Positions 12,298-22,100 of a stretch of 64,000 nucleotides of DNA are shown here, piece after piece (positions within the stretch are counted from its first letter, which is position 1; the number at the start of each line of letters is the position of its first letter). Source of the DNA: Actinostola sp. cb2023 (lineage: Eukaryota; Cnidaria; Anthozoa; Actiniaria; Actinostolidae); assembly GCA_033675265.1 (NCBI GenBank), contig JAUJYZ010001489.1, positions 20,001 through 84,000 on the forward strand, given 5' to 3'. Below the pieces are notes generated by a model that saw nothing but the letters and a program-made list of their open reading frames with translations, ran no database searches and was not told the origin of the DNA. The translations under genes and the position numbers were made by a program.

Positions 12298-15200
12298 ATG
12301 AAACCATTGAATTATTTACAACAGCGAATCAGCCAATCATGACGAAAGCATGAAAACAATAATAATGGTAATTTATATTGTGTAATTAACATAAAAAGCA
12401 CACATTATAATAACATTAAAATATAAAATACAATCATCAATAAAATAATAATAAATAATAATATAAATATACATGTACATCATGGCAATAACTTGTCTGA
12501 ATATTATTTGTTTATAGGTTTGCCTCTACTTCTAGGAGTATGCCTTGTTGATCATCCCTTTATCATGATAACACAATTCCATGGTATTGATGGAAGGTGT
12601 GTTACTCTTACAAGTGCGGTAAATAAATATTTGTGGACAGGGCTGTCTGAATTGGCCAGGATGTTTGGGGAGATAGTAGATGCCCTTGCTTTTGTTCATT
12701 CTATTGGGTTTTTTACACAACGATATCAAGGGGGACAATGTTATTATTACACAGTATAATATTCTATTCCATCCTATTATCATTGATTTTGGAAAATCTA
12801 GAAAAACACAAGATGCAAAGCATTATTGCCTCAGTAAAAAAGAACAGGATATTTATCGGCAAAGACACTGTCATATTGCTCCGGAGCTGATAAAAGGTAT
12901 GCAGAAACAGTCATCTAAGAGTGACATTTATTCTCTTGGTGTGCTATTGGCTAATGTTTGTACAAAGTATCACAAATATGAACAGTTGAGTAATATAGCA
13001 AAAGAATGCATGAATGATAACCCCAATGTGAGACCAACCCTTGATGACATCAAAATTAAGTTGTCCAGATAATCTGACACCATAAATACACTGTTAGGGT
13101 CTAAAAGTGATTGCACTTGGGTTTTGAACATTTTATGATGTCAAGTGTGTGTTAAGAGTACAGACAACTCAAAACCATCTGCCTTTTTTTTACAAGGACA
13201 AAGTCAAAAAAACATCAAAACAAGGAAAATGATTGAAATAAAAACTGTTTCAAGCACGCCCTGGCTCCGTGCGCTTGCGATTCGTCATTCTATGTGTCTG
13301 TACTCTTATTGACAATGGCTGAGAGCCAATCAGATTGCGAGATTACACTCATCTGTTATAGTAAAATAGCTCATTGTAATACACACAGCTTGTTAATTAT
13401 AATAATATAACACTGCTCTGTAGTGACCATAGTAAGTTGACTGAGACTCAATACTGTCAATGTACTATTTGACTGACTTATTTCGATGCATGATACAGAT
13501 AAGCAGCAGCAAGACTTAGTATGTACATGCAGTACTCTAATAAAGCAAGTTATAATTGTGTGAAGATATTTAAGCTGCTTATATATTCAGCAGAGTGACT
13601 CATTGACATGATGATCTTAGAGCTGACTATATATCACTGCAGCGAGTGACTGCATCAATTATAACATTACTTTATTATGGTGTACTGAGACTCAATCCTG
13701 TCACTGATATTGATGCATCATTGATTGCCCTAAAAATATACATTTCTCAGTATTGGACATGTAACAACTTTTAAGTTTCCCATTTGAAGTTCTGTGTAAG
13801 CACATCTAGAATGAATCCTTTGGATAGGCATGAATGCTGATGGACCTCTTAATTGGTAGTTTTTATTCCACATCTTGAATGGGTTCCCATATCTGTCTGA
13901 CATGTCATCAGGTATGTACCATCTTGCACAAGCAAAGTAATGGGTTACATATATTGAATCAAGCTTCAAAGAATGACTAAAGTAAAATTTAACATCCCCA
14001 GCTGACAGGGAAAAAGAGTCTTTAAGTATGTGACCCTGACCGTCTGTCCAAGAGGCCAGAATCCTGCTAGAACGAATTCCCCTTGGCTGCATATTTGATC
14101 CAAAATTTGTATGTCCACTGGTAATTGAACCAAATTTATGGATAATTTCAGCAAGGTGGATCATTTGAATTCCATTGTTAGGGTACATTACCTTGTATAC
14201 TTCCAAAAGCAAATTTAAGTTTTCCGAATCAAAATGAATGATTTTGTATGATGAGGGTGGTGACATGGCTGAGTAGTTCTTCCAATCTATCTCATGTAAA
14301 GGTAATTTGGTGCAAATTTTCTGAAATTCATAATGTGAATCCCAGATCTTGCCAGTTATATCATTACAATGTTCAGTTTCTTCATTCTCTATTGGGGAAC
14401 ACAAAGAAACAAAGTACTCTTTGAAATGTGGTGGTGCGTTAACTTCTTCTAGTTGTCTTGATGTTAACAATTTTCTCATCAATTGCAACTCCACTGATCT
14501 GTTGTTCGTTTTTATGCTCCCAAGGATCCCATTAAAGCGTTCGAAGCTGAAACACCAAAAGCTTGGTATGGGACCATGGTCAATAATTACTTCTTTGAGA
14601 TGAAGATGTAGATGCATATTAGGAGTTACAGCTTCTTTACCATATAAATGCTCCACGGCCTTGCAGAATTTTAACATCAATGCGTCTGCAATTTCAAGAT
14701 CAGTTCTATAAATTACTGATTGGCTCATGTGTTTGCATGCCAAAACAAATGTTTGCCAACATCTAAAGTGAGTTTCAGGTAATATATCTTTCAGGCAAAA
14801 TATGGAGTATATGAGTGTCCAATTCTTCCATTGTTCAGCTGTATATGATCCAGAATTGGTTTCTATGTTCATTGGAATTCTTCCTAAATCGCTTGGTACT
14901 TCAATTGATTTAATACGATTTTCAATTTCCTTAAGTTGCAGTTTTGAAAATAGTTTATGATCCATCCATATATGGAACATTTTTTTTGCAGTACCCAGAA
15001 AAAGGTTGTGCATCGGATCTATTGTACAAAAACGTATTATGTCCAAGTACTCTAGTTCAAGAAGAACACTGTAATGGCTGATTCCATTTTGTTTCCCAAG
15101 TAGGTTGTGTTTTGCTTTTGTTTTGCATTGCTTCATCTTTAATGCTTGTTTTCGGTGGTCTCGATGTGTCCGTAACTTCCACAAATTTCTTTCAAAACCA

Positions 15201-18200
15201 GAGTAATCTCTCTTTTCACCGAAACTCCCAGGAAATTCCTTTAGACATCTTGAGCAGCCTAGTATTGCAGAGTGGCTCTTTAATCCACATAACTTCCTAC
15301 TTGCTGGAATATCAGATGATGTGGCCATAACAGCAGCTCTGAATGTTAGAGGGAACCTACTCAAGCTTGACTTTAGTTTGACACCTTTCCATAGGGCTTT
15401 AAGCTCACAAACTGCTGGTTCTAGAAATTCATTGAGGTTTTTGGGCTCACGGTCAAAAGATGGCACAATTCCAATAACTATTACGTTTTTCCACTTGAAG
15501 CGTTCGACTCTTGGTAGATTAAGAAGTGCTAAATAAAAAAAAACCCAACAGAATAGTCCTTACGGTGTTTCATAGGTTGGAAAAAGTCAAAATTCAACAT
15601 AAATCCATAATTGCGTCGATTCTTTAGGAAATCTATTCCATTGACTGTCTGAAACTCTTTCCATAATTTTCCATCATAGACATCAGCTAGCATTCCATCT
15701 TCCGTGTGTCTCTCCCTCCATAACTCGCAACTAGCAGCAAAGTTGTTCCTCAGAAGTAGCTTTTCAAGATCATCTATAATACTATTACAGCAGTAATATT
15801 TTATAGGATAATACCAAACCTTTCCATTTGTATGAGTAACTTTTGTTAAAAGGGCAGAATTGCAGATGTTTTTCTTTCCTCTGAGGTAGAATGTGTTTGT
15901 GCATTTTTGGGGGACTTGTTGGTTGTTAACAACGGATAAGCAGTCATCATATCTGTAAAGCTTGGTGCATTTTTCACAAACCACAAACTTGTTAAAATCA
16001 TCCCTATCCAAATGCAATATCTTCCTTATGAGGTACAGCGATCCTGGAAAGGCAATCACTATCTGATCCAATAATTCATTTGAAACTTCAACATTTAGGA
16101 CTTTCAACCATTGGATAAAGAATCTTAAAAACCAAGCCATTCCATTATCACTGATATGACATGTCACTTGCCAAATGAATAGGAAATAAACAAACCAGAA
16201 TATCAAAGAATTAACTTTCTGTGTTTTAGTTTGCTGTGTTCTAGCTTCAGGTATTGGTGGAGGATTTCCAATATCATTATTTAAACTTTCTGGTAACACG
16301 CCATCCCAGACTTCCTCAGCTTCTTCATCAGATTTTGAATTGCTGTCACTGTGTTCTGTATTACTGTCAGTGTCAGTGTAGTTGTCTGAACTGCATGTCA
16401 ATGATTCATTCAGTGATTCACCAACCACCTGTCATTGAAAAAAAAAGAATTAATAAATAATTTATATATATTTCTTATATATATTATTATATACAGCCCT
16501 TTGCAAATATTCTGTAAATCAAGTATATCAGTATATCAGGTGCATTATGGGTAATTGAAAAAGTCCCCTAAATGAAGTTTCACGCAAGAAACGTTGGTGA
16601 AACTCTAGAATGTTATGTAATTTAGTCTCTAGTTTGTTGTTTGTAAGTCACGTCTGCTGCAAATTTTGTGGAAAAACTCTAAAATAGTATTACCCATAAT
16701 GCACCCGATATATGGCTATACTGATATACTTGAGGGGGTGGGGGTATTTACATTCCAATCACAGCAGGGGTGCTAATTCAAGGGGGGTGCTTGTTTGAGG
16801 ATCTGAATGGGGTTAACTGAAGCAGGCTAGGGCATGTATTAAAAAAAATGGCATGCATAGTTTTGACATTGAACACAATATTTATAATTTAAGTTTACCT
16901 CTTGAGGCTCTTGTACATGCAGCTCTTCTGCCTGGTTATTTGTCGAAGGTTCTTCATCAGGTAACACAGCATCTAAATGTGATATTACAAAAGTTAACAT
17001 CGGTCAATGTTTTGTTTTGATCAATTTTTGACACTTCTTTAATAGTAGCAGTGAGAAAATGAATACGGAACACGAGTATAACCAGAACTGACCTTCGTCT
17101 TCGCTGGATGAACTTCCGGAACTTGGTATAATTCTATTTCTAGATCTGTTATGTACGCTTGCTGAAAATCTTTTCCTTTCGTGTCTTTCAAAGGTCGACC
17201 GTGACACAAAGTCGTCACAGTGATTGCAATATATATAGCCATTGCTTTCTTCTTCTTCGTTTCGTGCCATCAAAAATACGAGGTTGCACAAATAAATGAA
17301 GTGATGCATGTGTTGTGATTTCGCAATTCCGATCGATTTACGCTCAGTACGTTGCTGAGCAACAACAAACAGCACTTGCCACAGGAAGTCCGCGGTAGCA
17401 AGTAAGTTTATGCCCTCGGCCCGCTGTTTACTGGGTTTGGGTGTCGTTCATGCCTCTGAAATTCCTAATAACTTCGGTTTTAGGTGATAAATAATATATA
17501 TAAATAATTATAATGTAATTTTTTCATAAAATAAATAAACTTTATTCTGAATAATTAGCATGTAGGCTGAAATTCATTACAAGGTTTACATAACTTTATT
17601 TCAATTAAAAGCAAATTAAAAGGTATATTAAAGGCTTCTCTAAACTTTACGTACTTTATGTGCATAATTAAATGCCATTAAAGTTTACAAACAACTTTCC
17701 TTTATCTTTAATTGTCCATTAAAGAACATGAAATGCGATGCACCTTTAATGACCACTAAAGGCCAATTAAACGTACATTAAAGACTTACCTAACCTTTAC
17801 AAACTTTAAGTAGACAATTAAATTTTATTAAAGTTTACAAACAACTTTCCTTCATCTTTAATTATTCATTAAAGAACATGAAATCTGTTATTTCGTCCTG
17901 TGTTTTCATATTATCAATGACGTGTGCCGTACATGTACATTTAAGTTATGTCCATTTAATTTTTTGTGTGTGTGTTTTGGAATGACAATGACAATTTTTT
18001 ATTTGGCACCATTAGATACATTACAATAAAATATACAACAATATTAGATCCTTAGAATTAGGTGCAAGCTGACTAGAATTAAAGAAGCTTACAATTCGAA
18101 AACAAAAAAATGAAATGGACATATGGCACGCTGAAATTTCTTAGCCAAATAATAATTTATATTTACTGCAATATTAGTAATATCAGCAATACTATAAGAC

Positions 18201-19166
18201 CTTTATCACTGATCAACAACAGTTTCACATATTTCTTTTACTTATTATTGAATAATTATTATTATTGTTTTTGACCAATGCTATTTTTATTATCAATACA
18301 TTATCTCCCAACTTTTGATTCAAGGTGCTCCTGTGGTAACTGCTCAACAGAATTTCTACAAAACTCCAATGAGTGTTATTGTTGCCAAGATATTGAGCAA
18401 TGCATTGAGGCCTTAAATTCTGAGTTAGTACTGGAAGAAGTGCAGACTCCACCACATTGCATAACTCAACATCCAGGTTTTCAAACAGTATGCTTGGATA
18501 GATGGTCGCTGAGATTGTCAGCAGGAAAATATAGAAAAATCGACAAGAAGAGTTACAGTCAGACTGGTTCAGAGGAGGCGTAAGTCCTACAATTTGAATT
18601 TGTACATCTTTTATTCATGATACTCACTACAATGAAGGGTTGTTCAATTCACAAATAAAACAGCTTCAACCGTGCTCCGTTATAAAGCATGCAAGAAGTG
18701 ACGACAGCACGAAAGAAGTGTAGGGGGGAGAAACACAATGCCATTGAGTGTGTGCTGGGTTTGTTTTCTTCAGAATTTTGGTCTTTTTCCTATACGGTAT
18801 ACAAACAAAACCGTTTTCATCCAAAAAGTTTTCAGCCAATCAGAGCATGCTGATTCACTTGACTATATAATAAATGCATATAAATGTCACTGCAAACTTC
18901 ATAGTTTCATACCAGAGATGTACGTAGAGATTGTACTTAACTAAATGTGTAAGTGAGTGTATTTTGATTGATTGTTTTGATTTTTAAGGTTTATGAGAAG
19001 TGTGGCATACAGAGAATTTACCCAACTTGTTCATGGCCGTGTGGGGAAAAACAGGATTCCACACCCTGCATGTGCTTATCATGCAATAAGGACAAAATTT
19101 AGACCAAATGATATCGAGGAACATTTTGTGGGCTTTCAAGATGATGAAATGGAATTGCATTCATGA
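5007..19166 (+). CDS. P2X7-receptor-C-terminus-like zinc protein of element B (3 exons)
   Basis: The exons are 5,007-5,308, 18,325-18,579 and 18,989-19,166; all junctions are GT-AG and in phase. Exon 1 is acidic (GSISEEDSEFNFIPGYY, DSDTDSDHEVDEGD). Exons 2-3 carry the Cys cluster WCSCGNC, NECYCCQDIEQC, HPGFQTVCLD and VAYREFTQLVHG, ending with HPACAYHAIRTKF. This matches the cytoplasmic Zn-binding 'ballast' domain of P2X7 (P2RX7_C), without any channel part. About 245 aa. Intron 1 is 13 kb because the EnSpm E1 sits in it. It is convergent with the transposase gene (33 bp between the stop codons). The homologue at 38,594-39,340 sits in the same position in element C. Role unknown; a DNA/RNA or protein-binding accessory is one guess. 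Confidence 0.75.
5690..6000. repeat. left subterminal array of EnSpm E1
   Basis: Dense TTTAA, CATTTAAT, ACCTTTA and AAAGG words occur in both orientations just inside the left terminus. They are comparable to the arrays at 2,390-2,870 and 17,560-17,885. Confidence 0.55.
6416..8458 (-). CDS. EnSpm TNPA-like coiled-coil protein (4 exons, frame damaged)
   Basis: Transcribed leftwards. Exon 1 (8,458-8,167) starts MATQNQGSAALNH and carries a coiled coil (CVVLLEELKDLNEDLRKE), then RIERRLAETAESEARR and an AT-hook-like RRGRPRQKP. One extra A in an A run near 8,325 shifts the frame. Exon 2 (7,934-7,864) gives CRRSVRKLYKSLLNKDDF in phase. Exon 3 (7,781-7,675) gives NNTAVIERVMAQVL and CPWSRATMQ. Exon 4 (6,760-6,416) has an acidic SSEESSYEDD patch, VKKLSWES and a basic tail. 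The exon 2-3 region faintly resembles a BEN domain. The exon 3/4 phase does not match as read. A homologous last exon lies in E2. I infer a DNA-binding accessory role. Confidence 0.6.
6928..7048. mobile_element. short palindromic MITE
   Basis: The arms AGGTGAATACTGCTATCC (left) and, inverted, AGGTGATATATATAGCGC (right) diverge but clearly pair, continuing into TTATCCA / TGGATAA. It lies in intron 3 of the TNPA-like gene. Confidence 0.5.
7097..7329. mobile_element. palindromic MITE with ~55 bp arms
   Basis: ACACCTATTTAAAAAAACG followed by CATCTGAAATCTGA is mirrored at the right as ACACCTATTTCAAAAAACG followed by CATCTGGCATCTGA. The centre is AT-rich. It lies in intron 3 of the TNPA-like gene. 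Confidence 0.65.
8459..8847. promoter_or_regulatory. divergent promoter region between TNPA-like and kinase genes
   Basis: The 389 bp between the two divergent start codons contains no exon that I can support. It must hold both 5' UTRs and probably both promoters. No clear TATA box or other element stands out. Confidence 0.3.
8848..13072 (+). CDS. protein kinase carried by EnSpm E1 (3 exons)
   Basis: The exons are 8,848-9,194, 11,304-11,494 and 12,518-13,072; all three junctions keep phase. Exon 1 starts MEELADNG and is very basic (RRKRIKRNKEKRERRR), followed by a helical segment with YWNKCMEQ. Exon 2 has the glycine loop GKGAFGKC and the VAAKYF lysine. Exon 3 has the catalytic loop HNDIKGDN (HRD changed to HND), IDFGK, the APE-type HIAPEL, and DIYSLGVLL with NVRPTLDDI at the end. 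One extra T in a T6 run near 12,710 breaks the frame just before HNDIKGDN. Without it, about 364 aa. Serine/threonine or tyrosine specificity cannot be told. A start at 8,746 is open too, but the residues before 8,848 look like UTR. Confidence 0.8.
9280..9574. mobile_element. outer MITE of a nested pair in kinase intron 1
   Basis: AGAGTACAGACACT...AAACCGTGCA at the left pairs with TGCACGGTTTTAGTG... at the right. The inner arms share CACTAAATAGTACTA-type words. A second MITE (9,356-9,496) sits in its centre. The arm sequence resembles the MITE at 40,528-40,673. Confidence 0.5.
9356..9496. mobile_element. inner MITE, AGTGATTCCAATAAACC arms
   Basis: A near-perfect inverted pair, GAGTGATTCCAATAAACC at the left and its complement at the right, continuing TGGGCA / TGCCCA. 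The core is short and AT-rich. Confidence 0.7.
9579..9727. mobile_element. MITE, AGAGTGATTGCAATAAACC arms
   Basis: A perfect pair of about 26 bp arms (AGAGTGATTGCAATAAACC then TGTGAAA), related to the arms of the MITE at 9,356-9,496 and lying immediately downstream of that pair. Confidence 0.7.
10053..10436 (-). CDS. hypothetical 127-aa membrane protein in kinase intron 1
   Basis: An intact frame starting MNMINLVLFCLLLVV has two hydrophobic stretches (about residues 4-16 and 26-50) and a polar C-terminal half with HDIVEKAMQLYVNIHHDD. I do not recognise a family. It lies antisense in kinase intron 1, where a real gene is unusual but possible in a cargo-bearing element. Chance remains a serious alternative. 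Confidence 0.3.
   Translation of the reverse strand: MNMINLVLFCLLLVVSTMYMSQRNSTFGVVLSIVSLAMLTLLCISVLVSYVLSSTEAAMNIFDDHDIVEKAMQLYVNIHHDDSMTIKMRKTVESRYAKPVYYNHNRVVCYCHGGRRQKIALVREGRV
10480..10877 (-). CDS. hypothetical frame pair upstream of the membrane ORF
   Basis: Two overlapping minus frames, 10,877-10,665 (VLHHLLLQTLTMLTNAYAV, TLKDVSERFW) and 10,689-10,480 (acidic, YYSDSDEYQTPDQAEE), could be one gene broken by a shift near 10,680, transcribed towards the 10,436 frame. No family is recognised and the support is weak. Confidence 0.2.
12053..12227. mobile_element. palindromic MITE related to the THAP/DDE_4 element's terminus
   Basis: Arms TACAAGCATCAAGAGTTCC...CTTCCGGT and their complement at the right, with inner GTGAGCACC blocks. 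The sequence just left of the THAP gene at 58,526 (GCATCAAGAGTTTCGGGC, CTTCCGGT, then GTGAGCACC) has the same order of words, so this is probably a non-autonomous relative of that element. Confidence 0.65.
12265..12296 (+). repeat. poly-G tract (32 G)
   Basis: An uninterrupted homopolymer in kinase intron 2. Comparable tracts occur at 39,782-39,806 (G) and 30,632-30,654 (C). Its true length is likely variable or mis-assembled. Confidence 0.9.
13073..13729. other. convergent intergenic region, no gene seen
   Basis: AT-rich sequence between the stop codons of the kinase (+) and the EnSpm transposase (-). It should hold both 3' UTRs. I see no repeat with clear ends and no coding frame. Confidence 0.4.
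13730..17270 (-). CDS. EnSpm/CACTA transposase (Transposase_21-like), 3 exons
   Basis: Exon 1 (17,270-17,093) starts MARNEEEESNGYIYCNHC with a zinc-finger-like C..C..H pattern (CNHCDDFVSRSTFERHERK). Exon 2 is 16,972-16,899 (LPDEEPSTNNQ). Exon 3 runs from 16,428 to 13,730; phases agree. Exon 3 has an acidic start, a cysteine-bearing segment (VVCEKCTKLY), and a frame break at a T9 run near 15,545. It continues with CGLKSHSAILGCSRC, DYSGFERNLW, IDPMHNLFLG, GRIPMNIET, TAEQWKNW, TPNMHLHLHLKE and FWCFSFERFNG. These are hallmarks of animal EnSpm transposases (DDE-type). It binds and cuts the element ends. About 950 aa once the T-run shift is allowed for. Confidence 0.85.
16519..16733. mobile_element. 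palindromic MITE in EnSpm transposase intron 2
   Basis: TCAAGTATATCAG...GTGCATTATGGGTAAT at the left pairs with ATTACCCATAATGCAC... CTGATATACTTGA at the right, about 37-45 bp arms. It lies between exons 2 and 3 of the EnSpm transposase. Confidence 0.65.
17560..17885. repeat. right subterminal array of EnSpm E1
   Basis: Repeated ATTAAAG / CTTTAAT words plus a duplicated block (AAAGTTTACAAACAACTTTCC followed by TTAAAGAACATGAAAT occurs twice, near 17,680 and 17,835), just inside the right terminus. Confidence 0.6.
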
Positions 19167-19198
19167 ATAGAACATGTATTATAGATGTACATATTGTT

Positions 19199-22100
19199 TC
19201 ATTCATTTAAGTTGCTATTTTTTGGGCAGTCCTTTATATTTTTATGGCCTTTCATGGGATTTTTGCAAATTCTGCATCGTGGCTGAGCTTTGTTTGTGAC
19301 TGGTATATTAATTTCACAATCCCTTGTTGTTTGTAGTTCAGACCCTGAAATGTACAAATGTAAACATAAGTCATCTGTAATTCAGAGTACCATAACATTG
19401 CATTTATCTAACTTTTAAATAATTATCAATACCCAAATGTGATGTTGTATTTTAGTCATTTTTTATTATTGTGTTTTACCTGATGAAGTTGGGGGGACAT
19501 CTACGACAACCATGCTTTTTCTTTTCTCCCGTAAATCAATGGCTTCTTGTCTTGATTGCTTTTCCAGCATGACATTCATCGGGGCAGGTGTCATAGTCTC
19601 AAGTTCTTCAATGGCTGCTGATAGGGTTTTTTGTTGTTGAGCCTTGAGGAATGTGTTGTAAATGTCATCAATGTAGTCTGTAGAGATATATATAGCAAAT
19701 TATCAAGACTTTGGTCTGTGTTAATCTCCTGAAGACTACACTAACACAGACCTCAGTGTTGATAATTTTACAATCTCATCCAATAATATTGTTTATTGTA
19801 AACTACATGTAGTATGCCATTTTTACCATAATTTGGTTGAACTTTGACATTCCTAACTGTTGCTTCCCCATTTTTAAATTTTGGGTACACTACTTTTACT
19901 TGCTCAGATCCATCATCATTTGTTTTGACATCACGATGAAGATTGTGGTTGAAGTGAGTAGCAGCTAAGATGTGTCTGAAAAAAAGAAGAAGCTCAGAGT
20001 CAATTCTTAATTTCAATACAGATTAATTTATTTTATTTGACTTCGCCTATGACATATAAAACAACAATAAACAGAAAAAAAGGAATCATTATTGTACATG
20101 TAGGCAGGGCAACTACAACACCTTGACCAATTACTAGGGGTATTTTAGGATTGGAGTACATGTACATGTAGATTGAAAAAGCAATGATGTAATGGATTAG
20201 AAATTGAACAACATACATTATACAGTAAAGTCAAGTGTGTTTCAAAGTACACAGTAAAAGGTAGCTGCAGTACATGCCCTGATATGAATAAGCTATCATC
20301 TTGGGTGCATACTGGTTCACCACAGAATGAAAACCCTCGAGGCAACTTGTTTGTGCCATTGGTGATGCCTGTCTGATTCCTTTTATCAAAGAAGGATTCT
20401 TCAGCTCTTTGCACATCCGTTCATAGACTGTGGTGTCTAAAGAATAAATTAATGTACATTACAAACAATTTTGTGTAAAGCCAGAAACTATTTATACTAC
20501 CGGTATGTTAGATATTATTTTATAATATATATATACCTTCTTCAAGCCACTTTCTTTCTGAGATCTCCTCTCCATGCACACATTTGTTGAAGACTGGGTC
20601 GTCCAGGTCTGTGTGCTTGTTTCTCACATGAGAAAAGAAAGATTTAAATTTTGCCCATATCACATTCCCATCCCCAGATAGTGTTGAAGTTGCACTCCAC
20701 ATGAAATGGTTCTCGCAGGGTTTGATCCATTCTGTAAGGGCAGAACAGTCTTTTTCTTTGCTGACCTTTATTAGTACTTTGTGGATTTCTAAAGAAAGCG
20801 AAGTCTCATGAGAATGTATGTGATAAATGTCTTGAATGTTGAAAAGGCATTTTGAGCAAATTTGAATGTTTCTCTTGAGATAAAGGAATAGTGTTCATAA
20901 TGTGAAGTCCTGCATTTTTAACAAATTCAAGGATAATATCATACTCTTTTTGAGATGCCATAGATCAAAATAATGTGTGATATGACCAAGGTTCTCCCTC
21001 ATATGCTTAATTATAGAAGAATGACGGTCTGTAATCAAGGTTCCCAAAACAAGGCCACATGCCATCAAAGCATCCATGCACTTTTTGAATCCTAACATCT
21101 CCATTGCGGGACTGCTTCCTGCTACATTTCTCTGTAAAAAAGTGCAATGGCATGTATAACATGTAGATCACAAAAAAAAAAACACTGTTAGTACCAGTAA
21201 TGTACATGTTAGTACATTAATGCTGTTCAGTGAAAAATAAATCTGATTTGTATTGGTTATTTACTGACTGGGAGGTCCATATAGTAAAAAACTGTGCCCG
21301 AGGTCTTGAAAGTGCTGACTGAGGCCAAAGACCCAAACAAACCGACCTGAAGTTGGCAAATAACTTATTAAATTGCTCAATAAACCGACAAATTGAAGGC
21401 TTCGGATACTAACAATAATACACATGCATGCAGAAAAATAAATAGATACAGTGTATACATTATATGTAAATACCTGGACCATGGAAAACTCAATGATAAG
21501 TGGTATGGTACAGCAAAACACTGTATAGGCACAGTACTTGGCACTGTGCCCCATGCTGTCGTGCCTCCCATCACCCGCTATCACCAAAGACTGGCCTGTC
21601 TCTCGTAATTTCTCAAACATTTGTTCTTGATATTTTTTCCAAAATAGATGTATGGTAGGAAACAGCTTTTCCTTGAAAACAAAAACAAATATATCAATAT
21701 TATTCTTGTTTTATATGCTGTACAACCCTGGTATTTCAAACTCAGTTATTTCGAAAACCTTGAAAAAGGAAACAAGTTCAATAATTATTATTATTATTGT
21801 TTTATCATTCAAATTATTTTGAACACTTGAAAATCAATTTTACTTACACCCTGGTGTTTGAAGTAAGTCTTCAGACTGATACAGGACAAGCCCATGTGTT
21901 TAAATACTTGAAATACTTTAGATGGAGAGGCACCAGATACCAGTATAGAAAAACACAACAGAAAGTTCATTGCTGGCATCTTTGTTCCAGTCATGTTTGG
22001 CTGACTCTGCCACACATTCTTGGGGTGTGGGCAGTGTGGGTTGAAACACTTGGTGGTAACTTCTACCATTGTTCCAATGACTTGTGTTTCGACAAATGGG

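Larger units (their letters stand above)
5666..17902. mobile_element. EnSpm/CACTA element E1 (12.2 kb) with kinase and TNPA-like cargo
   Basis: The ends read CACAGGACTAAATATC (left) and, inverted, CACAGGACGAAATAAC (right), flanked by TTTT/TTTT (5,662-5,665; 17,903-17,906), compatible with a 3-bp duplication. The shorter B-family copy at 43,983-45,972 has uninterrupted sequence up to the insertion point, which supports the left boundary. Contents: TNPA-like gene (-, 6,416-8,458), kinase gene (+, 8,848-13,072), transposase gene (-, 13,730-17,270), and subterminal TTAAAGG-rich arrays at both ends. The element lies in intron 1 of B's P2X7-C-like gene. Confidence 0.8.
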
